25,463 bases of DNA from positions 1-25,463 of IMG/VR virus record IMGVR_UViG_3300025508_000134; one strand, 5' to 3'. Under the pieces are notes generated by a model. The model was not told the DNA's origin. It was given only the letters and a program-made list of their open reading frames with translations, and ran no database searches. Shown here in pieces: positions 1-7,493 of the stretch (positions within the stretch are counted from its first letter, which is position 1; each line of letters starts with the position of its first letter). A program made the translations under genes and the position numbers. Source of the stretch: a virus.

Positions 1-2
1 AT

Positions 3-56
3 TGCATTGACCCGTTACGTTATTGCGAAAAATACCTAAATTTTAACAAAAATTAA
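3..56 (+). CDS. possible 3' end of an upstream gene (terminase large subunit?)
   Basis: An open frame enters from the left edge and ends with TAA at 54-56, 12 bases before the portal start. It reads as a short tail containing IDPLRYCEKYL. A D-x-L-R-Y motif near the C-terminus is common in large terminase subunits, and terminase normally precedes portal, so this is an inference from position and a tiny motif. The competing frame 1 (ending TAA 37-39) also stays open from the edge, so the frame choice is uncertain. Confidence 0.25.
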   Translation, partial: CIDPLRYCEKYLNFNKN

Positions 57-64
57 TATATTTG
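57..64 (+). promoter_or_regulatory. TAnnTTTG box just before portal start
   Basis: TATATTTG matches the Bacteroidetes -7 consensus TAnnTTTG exactly and sits only four bases before the ATG at 69. If it is a promoter, transcription would start at or near the ATG, giving a leaderless message. No convincing TTG/TTTG -33 partner lies 17-21 bases upstream, so it may be a chance match. Confidence 0.25.
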
Positions 65-68
65 AAGT

Positions 69-1367
69 ATGGATGAATTTAATGTATTTGATAGTAAGAT
101 AAAAAACCTCAATAATGAGAACCGTTTTTTTTCCTTAAAAAATATTTTTGGTTATAAAAAAGTTAGTGAATTTGATATACTTAATAAGGGGTATCTATCA
201 AATCAAGATGTTTATAATGTAGTTTCTAGGATTGCTAGGTTAACATCTTCTATACCTGTTCAAGTGATGAAAGGAGAGGATGAAGTATTTGAGGGTGACC
301 CGTTTTATGAGTTTTTCCATAATGGATGGGGTAAAAGTCAAACGTTAAAAGAATCTGTAAACGCAATAGAAACTAACTTATTAATATTTGGAGTTGCTTA
401 TATTTTAAAGCAAGATTATAGTACGGGGTTTCCGTCTGATAAACTATGGGTACTACCAAGCCAATTAGTAACACCAATTAAAAATACAAATGATTTCTTT
501 TCGGGTTATGATTATTACGAGTTTAACGATGGCTTAAAAACAGTTAGATATTTACCAGAAGAATTAGTAGTTTTAAAGTATTACAATCCAAATGAAGCAT
601 TAGATAAGCAAGAAGGTTTAAGCCCACTTCAAGCAGGTTGGACTGTTGTAGAATCTTCTAACAATAGGAATACAGCAGAGAAAAATATGCTTGAAAATGG
701 AGGAGCAACTGGCTTAATCACCCCTAAAACTAATGAATTTGGTTTAAAACAAGCGTCTATCGAGGCGGTTAGAAAGTTATTTACTTCGATTATTGGAGGT
801 GCAAAGAACTTTAATAAGGTGCAAACACTATCACAACCAGTAGATTATATTAAGATTGGTATGTCTGCAACTGATTTAAAGATAATTGAAAGTAGATTTC
901 AGCATATTAGAGATATCACAGCGTTGTATGGCGTTCCATCTTTGTTATGGAATGACCCTGAAAGTAGAACACACTCTAATTATTTAGAGGCAAAAAAAGC
1001 ACTTTATACACAAGCTATAATTCCAAACTATGAGCAGTTTTTAGACATTTACACTAGAAACATAGTAAAGGAATACAACGATTTTAATGGTACTGATTAC
1101 TATATTAGAATAGATTTAAAGGCTATCCAAGAAGTTAATCCTAATTATGAAGAGAGGGTTCAGGATGTACTTTCTTTATACTCTAAAGGGCTAATAAGCA
1201 GAGAGAGAGGTCGTGAAATGTTAGGCGAATCTGAAAATATTGAAGAAACTCAATTAACACCACTTGAAACTTTAATGAGGTTAGATAGTGGAATGGCTAA
1301 TACATTCTTTAACAGCTTAACAGAAGAAGAAAAAACTAAACTATTAAAAGATACATTAGGACTATGA
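69..1367 (+). CDS. phage portal protein, HK97 type
   Basis: The 432-residue product has the length and signatures of HK97-family portal proteins, which form the dodecameric ring at the capsid vertex through which DNA is packaged and the tail attached. Visible family features are the GLSPLQAGW segment near residue 183, the following long helix region ending in ENGGATG near residue 207, and a C-terminal KGLISRERGREMLGE segment near residue 373, equivalent to the 'G-iT-NEaRe-lG' motif of the family. It heads a portal-protease-capsid cluster, the canonical HK97 order, and ends with an ATGA overlap onto the next small gene. Identification is from pattern and context. Confidence 0.9.
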   Translation: MDEFNVFDSKIKNLNNENRFFSLKNIFGYKKVSEFDILNKGYLSNQDVYNVVSRIARLTSSIPVQVMKGEDEVFEGDPFYEFFHNGWGKSQTLKESVNAIETNLLIFGVAYILKQDYSTGFPSDKLWVLPSQLVTPIKNTNDFFSGYDYYEFNDGLKTVRYLPEELVVLKYYNPNEALDKQEGLSPLQAGWTVVESSNNRNTAEKNMLENGGATGLITPKTNEFGLKQASIEAVRKLFTSIIGGAKNFNKVQTLSQPVDYIKIGMSATDLKIIESRFQHIRDITALYGVPSLLWNDPESRTHSNYLEAKKALYTQAIIPNYEQFLDIYTRNIVKEYNDFNGTDYYIRIDLKAIQEVNPNYEERVQDVLSLYSKGLISRERGREMLGESENIEETQLTPLETLMRLDSGMANTFFNSLTEEEKTKLLKDTLGL

Positions 1368-1444
1368 AAAAAGAAAAATTAACACCTAAAGAGGTAAAAG
1401 AAAAGTTAGATAAAAAGTTAAACGATAAAATTGTAAGAAAATGA
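1364..1444 (+). CDS. 26-residue lysine-rich linker protein
   Basis: A complete 26-codon frame sits exactly between portal and protease. Its ATG overlaps the portal stop (ATGA at 1364-1367) and its TGA overlaps the protease ATG (ATGA at 1441-1444). The peptide is nearly all Lys, Glu, Leu and Asp, for example KEVKEKLDKKLNDKIV, and would be a short charged helix. The double ATGA coupling argues that ribosomes translate it, whether or not the peptide has a role: it may mainly carry ribosomes from portal to protease. No family is recognised. Confidence 0.55.
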   Translation: MKKEKLTPKEVKEKLDKKLNDKIVRK

Positions 1445-2292
1445 ATAGTCAAAGAAATTCAGCGATAATAAGATTTAAGAGCCAAAAGGATGGTATTTTA
1501 AAACTAAAAAAGAGTATTGGTAAAAGTGCCGATGCTAATTTTAATATTACTCCTAAAGTAATTAAACCTTTGACGGCTGAAAAAGGAGTGTTAAAAGAAG
1601 ATACAGAAGACTTTTTATATCGTTCTATCATTGCTAACACTTATAATTATATGGACAGCCACGATGATGTCCACGTAGGAAACACCTTTAAAAAGTCGAT
1701 TAGTGAACGTAAAAGTGATTTATTAGATAGCCATATACATACAGTAGGAAGCAGGATAGGAGTTAAATTAGAGAGTAGAGAGGAGATAGTTAACTGGAAG
1801 GATGTTGGTTATGATATTGCAGGTAGTACAATTGCTTTGATTGAAGATGTAGAGATAAGAAAGGAATACAATAAAAATATATTTAATCAATATAAGGATA
1901 ATTTAATTACTCAACATAGCGTAGGTATGAAGTACATTCAGATAGCTTATGCAGTTGATGATATTAACGATAAGGAGGGATTTGCAATGTACCAAAAGTA
2001 TTTACCTATTATTGGCAATAGCAAAGAAGTTGAAGAGCAAGGGTATTTTTTCCCTGTTTCAGAGGCTATGTTAGTTGAAACATCAGCAGTTTTACAAGGT
2101 AGCAATCCGTTAACGGGAATCTATAATACTAATCAAACTGCTAAGGCTCACGAAATTGAGCAATTAATAAAAAGTTTTGATAATAACGAATTTATTTATA
2201 ATATTTGTAAAGATATAGTTAACACTTATAAAGTAGAGCCGTCTAATGACACTCCAAAAAGTAAGCCGTTGTATTATATGAGCAGTTTTTAA
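1441..2292 (+). CDS. prohead maturation protease, HK97 type
   Basis: A 283-residue protein between portal and major capsid protein, where HK97-type phages encode the serine protease that cleaves scaffold/delta segments during capsid maturation. The sequence shows the family layout. An early strand contains DDVHVGNTFKKSI, equivalent to the 'f-rGaF-ktl' segment. A catalytic-type histidine lies in LLDSHIHTVG (His98 or His100). A serine follows a histidine in QHSVGMKY (Ser160). It is longer than many family members (about 200 residues), with extra N-terminal and C-terminal sequence. The start at 1441 is fixed by the ATGA overlap with the preceding mini-gene. Confidence 0.82.
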   Translation: MNSQRNSAIIRFKSQKDGILKLKKSIGKSADANFNITPKVIKPLTAEKGVLKEDTEDFLYRSIIANTYNYMDSHDDVHVGNTFKKSISERKSDLLDSHIHTVGSRIGVKLESREEIVNWKDVGYDIAGSTIALIEDVEIRKEYNKNIFNQYKDNLITQHSVGMKYIQIAYAVDDINDKEGFAMYQKYLPIIGNSKEVEEQGYFFPVSEAMLVETSAVLQGSNPLTGIYNTNQTAKAHEIEQLIKSFDNNEFIYNICKDIVNTYKVEPSNDTPKSKPLYYMSSF

Positions 2293-2303
2293 TAACCTAA
2301 AAA

Positions 2304-3593
2304 ATGAAATTTGAATTTAAAGTAGGCAAAACTTTTGCTGATTATTTAACACACAAAGGAATCGAAGCTAATGCTTCTGATGAAATTAAGGCACCAGCTT
2401 TTGAAGAATACCAAGACGGTATGCAAAAGGCTTTAGAATTAGCTTTTGAAAGTAAAGCATCTAAAGAAGATATTTTAGCAATTACTTCTGAAATATCTAA
2501 ATCGGTTGAAAAAAACCAAGCTATTGTATTAGAACTTGTAAGAAAACAAGGAGCTGAATTGTTACAAATGAAAAAAGACGGTTTACAATCTTCTGAAAAA
2601 GCATTGACTTTAAAAGATGCAGTTAAAGAAAACTTAGGTAAACTTTCAGATTTAGCTAACAAAAAAACAGGAGTTGAATTAACTGTTAAGGCAGTTTCTA
2701 ATAGAGCTTCTATTGATGGCAACGAGTCTGCTTTTGATTTACCAAGTATTGGACAATTAGCTACTCAAAACGTAAACATCTTAAATGTTTTCCCAACTCA
2801 AACTGTTGGTATTGGTACTCACAGCGGAGAGATTAGATACTACGATTGGGATGAAGAAACAACTGTAAGAGCTGCTGCAATGATTGCTGAGGAAGGAACT
2901 TTTCCAGAATCAACTGCAAAGTTTAAAAAGTACGTTATTTCTTTAAAGAAAGTTGGTGATACTTTACCAGTTACAGAAGAGTTTTTTGAAGATGAAAACT
3001 TATTTTACAATGAGTTAGAGAGATTCTTAAGGCTTAATGTTGACTTGAAAGTAGCTGACAACATGGTTAACGGTGATGGAACAGGTAATAACTTAACGGG
3101 TTTAATTACTTCTTCTACTGCTTATACACCTGTTGCTAGTGGTATTACTGATGCTTCAATCTATGACTTAATTGTTAAGGTTAAAGAAGCTATCACTAAA
3201 ACTGGAGGTGGTAAATATATGCCTGATGTAGTGTTCATGAACTTACCTACAATTAATAAATACAAATTGAAAAAAGATGCTAACAAAAATTACGTTATGC
3301 CTCCATTTGTATCTGCTGATGGTAAAGTGATTGACGGTATGTTAGTTGTAGAGGTTAACCAAATGGCTGACAATGTCTTAGTAGTTGGAGAGAGAAAATT
3401 CGGTACTGTTTACGCAATGAACGGAGTTACATTTGCACAAGGCGAAGTAGCAAACCAATTTATCGAAGATGAAATGACTTTAAAAGTTAGAAAAAGAGTT
3501 TTATTCTTAATTAGAAATTCAGATAAAAACGGATTCTACAAAGTTACGGATATTGATGCTGCATTAACTACGTTAGCAACTACTCCGACATAG
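2304..3593 (+). CDS. major capsid protein, HK97 fold
   Basis: The 429-residue product has the two-part layout of HK97-type capsid proteins. An alanine/lysine/glutamate-rich N-terminal helix region (about residues 1-130) probably acts as the delta scaffold and is removed by the protease encoded upstream. The shell domain follows. It contains the typical segments KKVGDTLPVTEEFFED near residue 213, a helix ending NMVNGDGTGNNLTGLI (GDGTG at about 257) and a C-terminal beta-rich part. Codon use is biased toward a few preferred codons, fitting high expression. A strong terminator follows at once. Confidence 0.92.
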   Translation: MKFEFKVGKTFADYLTHKGIEANASDEIKAPAFEEYQDGMQKALELAFESKASKEDILAITSEISKSVEKNQAIVLELVRKQGAELLQMKKDGLQSSEKALTLKDAVKENLGKLSDLANKKTGVELTVKAVSNRASIDGNESAFDLPSIGQLATQNVNILNVFPTQTVGIGTHSGEIRYYDWDEETTVRAAAMIAEEGTFPESTAKFKKYVISLKKVGDTLPVTEEFFEDENLFYNELERFLRLNVDLKVADNMVNGDGTGNNLTGLITSSTAYTPVASGITDASIYDLIVKVKEAITKTGGGKYMPDVVFMNLPTINKYKLKKDANKNYVMPPFVSADGKVIDGMLVVEVNQMADNVLVVGERKFGTVYAMNGVTFAQGEVANQFIEDEMTLKVRKRVLFLIRNSDKNGFYKVTDIDAALTTLATTPT

Positions 3594-3618
3594 TAGTATA
3601 AATATTACTATAAATATT

Positions 3619-3652
3619 AAACCCCTATTTACTTAGTATCTAGGGGTTTTTT
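3619..3652 (+). terminator. intrinsic terminator after capsid gene
   Basis: A perfect nine-pair stem, AAACCCCTA at 3619-3627 with TAGGGGTTT at 3641-3649, encloses a 13-base loop and runs into a T tract (3647-3652). It lies 26 bases after the capsid stop and separates the head genes from the glycosyltransferase and connector genes. Confidence 0.85.
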
Positions 3653-3670
3653 AATTAATAAAAATTAAAT

Positions 3671-4510
3671 ATGATAGTTTTAAATATAGCGATTTATAAA
3701 AGATACAAGTTAACTAAAATAGTTTTAGATTATTATAGATACTTGATGACTAAGTATGATTTACAGATAGTTGTAGCAGGTTCAGAGGGTAATATAAGTG
3801 AAGATATAGCAAAAGGGTTGCATTACATTGAAGTTGAAAACGAACCCCTTACAATGAAGTATAATTCAATGATGAAGTATAGTAAGAAATTAAATCCTGA
3901 TGCAGTTGTTTTGTTAGGTTCTGATGATATTATTTGTGAAAATATAGTTAAATTCTATATTGAGTTAGTTAAGAATAAAGAAAGTAATGTAGTTGGTTTT
4001 AATGATTTGTATTTTTACTTATCTGAATACGGTACTTTGCACCATTATAAAAGTCCTTACCAACATTTCGGAGCAGGTAGGTTCTATCCTAAAAGCGTTT
4101 TAGAGCTAACTAACTACAATGGATGGGAGTATCATAAAAACAAAGGGTGTGATGCAGAAAATCAAAGATATTTAGAAAGTTTCAAGGTTAAATTTAGAAG
4201 TATTTATTTAAGTGAGATAGATGGTTTTTTGGTTGATGTGAAAAGTAATTTTAATATAACGAGCAAAAACTTTATATTTGATTTAATAAATGTTAAAATT
4301 GATATAATGGAAAAGAAAGTAAGAAAAAGAACGGTTAAGAAAGTTGTTGAATTAGACGAAGTAAAAAAGGAATTACCTATTAAGCAAAATGACGGCTTTG
4401 TAATGGTTAAAATTACTAATCACCCGTATTTAGTTGAGGGAACAACTTACAAAATGGAGCAGGATAATGCGGATAAGATAGTAGCTAGAAAACAGGGCGT
4501 TATATGTTAA
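3671..4510 (+). CDS. glycosyltransferase (GT-A/GT2-like) with a C-terminal extension
   Basis: A 279-residue protein whose first 210 or so residues look like a GT-A nucleotide-sugar transferase. The N-terminal strand-helix (LNIAIYKRYKLTKIVLDYY) fits the GT2 start. NSMMKYSKKLNPDAVVLLGSDD at 65-86 matches the 'N-a---a---D-vv-lgsDD' metal/nucleotide-binding pattern, with SDD at 84-86 as the DxD-like motif. The last 45 residues (FVMVKITNHPYLVEGTTYKM and following) resemble the small beta domain that often ends or follows phage capsid-region genes ('G-tY-l----A--Lv--g-a'). The link between them is Lys/Arg/Val-rich. Position between capsid and connector genes suggests it glycosylates a virion protein or host surface sugar, but that is inference. 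Its stop overlaps the next start. Confidence 0.7.
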   Translation: MIVLNIAIYKRYKLTKIVLDYYRYLMTKYDLQIVVAGSEGNISEDIAKGLHYIEVENEPLTMKYNSMMKYSKKLNPDAVVLLGSDDIICENIVKFYIELVKNKESNVVGFNDLYFYLSEYGTLHHYKSPYQHFGAGRFYPKSVLELTNYNGWEYHKNKGCDAENQRYLESFKVKFRSIYLSEIDGFLVDVKSNFNITSKNFIFDLINVKIDIMEKKVRKRTVKKVVELDEVKKELPIKQNDGFVMVKITNHPYLVEGTTYKMEQDNADKIVARKQGVIC

Positions 4511-5289
4511 AATTAAGGGTTAATAATGATAAAAGATACGTGTTTAACAGCTTCTTTGATGTTACTTTGAACCAATTAAAAGAACCTCTAAAATGGTTAT
4601 CAAAGCAGGATAAGGAGTTGTTAAATACTATTTTTCAAGAAGAACCAGAGTTAAACGAAAAAACTATTGATGTAATGATTACATGGATAATGTTTTTTAG
4701 CGATTTTAAAAGGGTTGAGCTTGAAAATATTAGCGTAACTGATGAAACTGATTTAAGCCTAACAACTTTATTTTCTCATTGTGCTTTGTTTATGGCAGAA
4801 GCTCCGCATATTTTTGATGTAGATAAGTTTAAACATAAAGGGGTTGAATATAAACTTCTAGAGCCGTTAAAAACAATAGACGGTACAAAGGTTCTACTAG
4901 GTAATGCCTCTTATAAACAATTTATGTTATCAACTAAAATAGATAATTTAATTAAAAAAGGGTTATCTGATAGTTACATAGACGGATTAATTCAATGTTT
5001 AGCGTTATTTTATACTGATGGTGACGATAGTAACGAGGGAATAAATAAAAGAGTTGAGGAGTTTGGAGAGATACAAGCAATATACGGATATAATGCATGG
5101 TTTTTTTTTGTAGTGGTTATAAACAAATACAACGATTTTTTCCAATCTTGTTTAACTCGAAAAATGACCAAGCTACAAGCAAAGGCACTATTAAAAGAAA
5201 GGATATTAAAACTTTGCTCGAAAATAACTATTGGGAAGTTGTCCGCAACGAGATTGCAAAAGATGGAGTATTTAATACTATCAACTTAA
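4504..5289 (+). CDS. connector-region protein, upstream frame of a split gene
   Basis: A 261-residue frame starting with an overlap onto the glycosyltransferase stop. Residues 1-213 look like a normal alpha-helical protein. From there the frame loses protein-like character (run of KLQAKALLKERILKLCSKI) and ends inside the region where the -1 frame is clearly coding. The -1 frame continues to 5375 and carries a W-x-V-V...LLEVLQFF ending of the sort seen in tail/connector proteins of Bacteroidetes phages. A -1 slip at T TTT TTC (5136-5142) would give one 290-residue protein. Two-product genes made by -1 slippage are typical of tail-assembly chaperones, but this gene is 4.5 kb before the tape measure, so that role is speculative. 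A missing T in the T9 run at 5101-5109 would explain it equally. Confidence 0.65.
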   Translation: MLKLRVNNDKRYVFNSFFDVTLNQLKEPLKWLSKQDKELLNTIFQEEPELNEKTIDVMITWIMFFSDFKRVELENISVTDETDLSLTTLFSHCALFMAEAPHIFDVDKFKHKGVEYKLLEPLKTIDGTKVLLGNASYKQFMLSTKIDNLIKKGLSDSYIDGLIQCLALFYTDGDDSNEGINKRVEEFGEIQAIYGYNAWFFFVVVINKYNDFFQSCLTRKMTKLQAKALLKERILKLCSKITIGKLSATRLQKMEYLILST

Positions 5290-5375
5290 ATGCTTTGGAT
5301 AGTGTAGATAATAGTAACTTACTAGAAGTATTACAGTTTTTTAACTTAAAAGTAGCATCATTAACAACTGAATAA
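5097..5375 (+). CDS. downstream (-1) frame of the split connector-region gene
   Basis: This frame is -1 relative to the gene starting at 4504 and overlaps it by 193 bases. Coding character (AT-ending codons, Trp-Glu-Val-Val helix, LLEVLQFFNLKV ending) is strong from about 5143 and continues past the other frame's stop at 5287-5289, ending TAA immediately before the next ATG at 5376. An independent start at the ATG at 5097 is possible, but no ribosome site is evident and the first 15 residues look unlike a protein start. The more likely reading is the C-terminal 77 residues of a frameshift product beginning at 4504. Confidence 0.55.
   Translation: MVFFCSGYKQIQRFFPILFNSKNDQATSKGTIKRKDIKTLLENNYWEVVRNEIAKDGVFNTINLNALDSVDNSNLLEVLQFFNLKVASLTTE
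5136..5142 (+). other. candidate -1 ribosomal slippery heptamer
   Basis: T TTT TTC lies in the zero frame exactly as X XXY YYZ (GAT TTT TTC), the arrangement needed for tandem -1 slippage, and the -1 frame is the coding one downstream. A second T-rich slip site, T9 at 5101-5109, lies 27 bases earlier. No strong stem-loop or pseudoknot was found by eye in the next 60 bases, which weakens the case. Confidence 0.45.
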
Positions 5376-5873
5376 ATGGCAAAATTAACACTTGATAACT
5401 TCATTAAAACTATGAATGTAGTAGCAACTGCTTACAACAAAGTAAATAGTTTTAAATATGATGAGATATGGAATATAAACGGGAATTTAAACGTAGAATT
5501 TCCCTGTATTTGGGTGCATTGCAACCCTGATTACACAGTAACAACAGTAGGTAATAAATTCATACAGGTAAAAGATAAGTTTAAGTTTAAGGTTGCAATA
5601 TTTGATACTTATACAATAGAGGAGCAAAAGGCTATTAATGACGATTTAGAAGAGTTTAAAAGTAAGAAACAAGAGGAATTGATTGTTTATATGAGGCAAT
5701 ATCTAGCGGAGGTTAAAAGACTTTGTTTGGAGAATTACCAAACTGATGTAATTATATTAGGTGGTTTTGTAGCAGGTTTTAATAAACACAATCAAAAGTT
5801 AGCTGAACACTTCCAAGAAATTGAAGTACAGATAGTGAATAACTGTGATTTAGGTACTTTTACTTATGTATGA
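5376..5873 (+). CDS. putative tail terminator / head-tail connector protein
   Basis: A 165-residue protein directly after the split gene, with no gap to it. The DEIWNINGNLNVEFPCIWVH segment (near residues 29-48) followed by beta strands and a helix (EEFKSKKQEELIVYMRQYL) is the layout of small tail-terminator or neck proteins in Bacteroidetes phages. These cap the tail tube and join it to the head. It overlaps the start of the HK97 gp10-like gene by eight bases, a pairing typical of neck modules. Function is inferred from neighbours and general fold layout; no diagnostic motif proves it. Confidence 0.5.
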   Translation: MAKLTLDNFIKTMNVVATAYNKVNSFKYDEIWNINGNLNVEFPCIWVHCNPDYTVTTVGNKFIQVKDKFKFKVAIFDTYTIEEQKAINDDLEEFKSKKQEELIVYMRQYLAEVKRLCLENYQTDVIILGGFVAGFNKHNQKLAEHFQEIEVQIVNNCDLGTFTYV

Positions 5874-6357
5874 TAAGCGTTTAAATATAATAGGGGCGTT
5901 TATAACAGACCAAATAAAAGCAGAATTAAAAGCACAAGGTCACGTAAATACTGGAGAGCTTTATAACTCTATAAAACACGAGGTTAAGCAAACATCAACA
6001 GGTTACGAATTAAATATTTACGCTAACGATTACGCTAAATATATGGAAAATGGATTTGGCAAAGGAAAGTGGGTTAGTGTTTATGCTTTAGCCGAATGGG
6101 TTGAACAAAAAGGAATAGCAACTGGCGAAAAGGAAATAAAGAGTGTAGCTTTTGCAATCCGTAGAGCAATTTATAACGAGGGGTCACCAACTAAGGGAGC
6201 TTTTGCTTTTTCGTCTAATGGCAGACGTAAAGACTTTGTAAGTTATACAATGGAGGTAATTAATAAAGATATTGAAGAGAGATTATTTGATATATTTACA
6301 GACGATTTCACAACTAAATTAAGTAATTTTATTACATACGCAAACAATCAAGAATAA
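5866..6357 (+). CDS. HK97 gp10-like tail-completion (neck) protein
   Basis: The 163-residue product shows the two hallmarks of the HK97 gp10 family: VNTGELYNSI (TGEL at 29-32), matching the 'tG-LrnSi' motif after the first helix, and NDYAKYMENGFGKGKW (about 54-69), matching 'Y----E-Gt'. Members sit at the head-tail joint and complete the tail end. It overlaps its upstream neighbour and ends in TAATG shared with the following start, so translation is probably coupled through the module. Confidence 0.75.
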   Translation: MYDKRLNIIGAFITDQIKAELKAQGHVNTGELYNSIKHEVKQTSTGYELNIYANDYAKYMENGFGKGKWVSVYALAEWVEQKGIATGEKEIKSVAFAIRRAIYNEGSPTKGAFAFSSNGRRKDFVSYTMEVINKDIEERLFDIFTDDFTTKLSNFITYANNQE

Positions 6358-7493
6358 TGGCACTAACAAGGGAATTTTTAGGAATACCAAGTACAAACGA
6401 AAAGTATTTATTAAAAGCTACAACAGACAATGTAAATGTTACAAGTGTAATATTAACAATTAGTGTTGATGGTGTTAATGTGTTTAGTATTGAGCATTTG
6501 CCAGACATTGGAACAAGTGATGAATTTAGTTTTAATATATCTGAAATAATTAAGGAATATTACGAAACAGCTTTTTTTGATTTGTCACTTGACGAATTAA
6601 CAACGGAAAGTTTTAATACTAAAAGGATTGTAGCAGTTACTGAGGAGGTTGTTGGATTAGTTCCTGTTGGTGTTGGTTATAATGACAATATTTTTATAGA
6701 TAAATTCTATATTGAGTTATTAAAAGAAAGTAATTTCAACTTTACTACTTATAATGTTGGGGATTCTGGAAGCAGTACAAGAAAGTTTTTAAGCAACTCA
6801 CCAAGTCCACAAGAGTTAAAAGACGGACAAAGTTTATTTTTAGCTATTAAAGACTTTAGTATAGATGGCAGTAATTTAGCAAAGCAGGAGGTAATAGTTG
6901 AGCGTTATAATAGTTCAGATGTATTACTAAGCTCTATAACGGTTGATTTAACAGTTAAAGAGTTTACTCCGTCTTTTTTCAAAGGCTTTAATAATTATTT
7001 TAGAGTTGAAATGCCTACGGGTGTTAGTTACTTACTTGTTTACGTTAAAGATGTAGTAGGAGCAACCAAAAGAAGTGAGGTAAGAAGAATTAATTATAAT
7101 TGTAGTGAGGGTGTTAGAGTGCATTGGATTAATGAGTTTAACTGCCAGGATAGTTATACTTTTAAAGGTAGAATTGTAAAGGGTATTACAACTAATTCAA
7201 AGGCTTACCAAAAAGTTAGACCCGTTGCACCTAGTACGGTTGATGTTGGGAATTTGATTTATTCTAACGATATAGCGAACGAGTGGGAAATTTGGACAAA
7301 TACAATCAGTCCAACGGATTTTGATTGGTTAAAGTCTATGTTTATAAGCAAACGAATAGCGTTAGAGATTGATGGTAATTATTACCCTATTATATTAAGC
7401 GAAAATGATTTTGTGTATAATGATGACTTTGATAGTTTAACTCAATTTAGTATTCCTTTTACCTTTGCTAATGTTAAAAATAATAGGATATAA
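6357..7493 (+). CDS. phage tail structural protein, function unassigned
   Basis: A 378-residue, beta-rich protein coupled on both sides by one-base TAATG overlaps (6357 and 7493). The early part has repeated strand patterns. Around residue 255, VHWINEFNCQDSYTFKGRI resembles the 'l-WlN--G--DsytF' signature I associate with tail proteins of Bacteroidetes phages. It is followed by a region ending in strand-rich sequence. With the next gene it forms a pair of tail proteins encoded before the tape measure. Roles such as distal tail protein or adhesion component are possible, but the sequence does not decide between them. Confidence 0.6.
   Translation: MALTREFLGIPSTNEKYLLKATTDNVNVTSVILTISVDGVNVFSIEHLPDIGTSDEFSFNISEIIKEYYETAFFDLSLDELTTESFNTKRIVAVTEEVVGLVPVGVGYNDNIFIDKFYIELLKESNFNFTTYNVGDSGSSTRKFLSNSPSPQELKDGQSLFLAIKDFSIDGSNLAKQEVIVERYNSSDVLLSSITVDLTVKEFTPSFFKGFNNYFRVEMPTGVSYLLVYVKDVVGATKRSEVRRINYNCSEGVRVHWINEFNCQDSYTFKGRIVKGITTNSKAYQKVRPVAPSTVDVGNLIYSNDIANEWEIWTNTISPTDFDWLKSMFISKRIALEIDGNYYPIILSENDFVYNDDFDSLTQFSIPFTFANVKNNRI

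Noticed and set aside
2342-2722. Minus-strand open frame opposite the capsid gene N-terminal region
   Set aside because: Antisense of the Lys/Glu/Ala-rich scaffold region; product is not protein-like and the opposite strand is clearly coding.
3650-3669. Fourth operator copy before the glycosyltransferase gene
   Set aside because: TTTAAT and ATTAAA are both present but separated by seven, not four, bases, and there is no promoter-like box; probably chance in AT-rich sequence.
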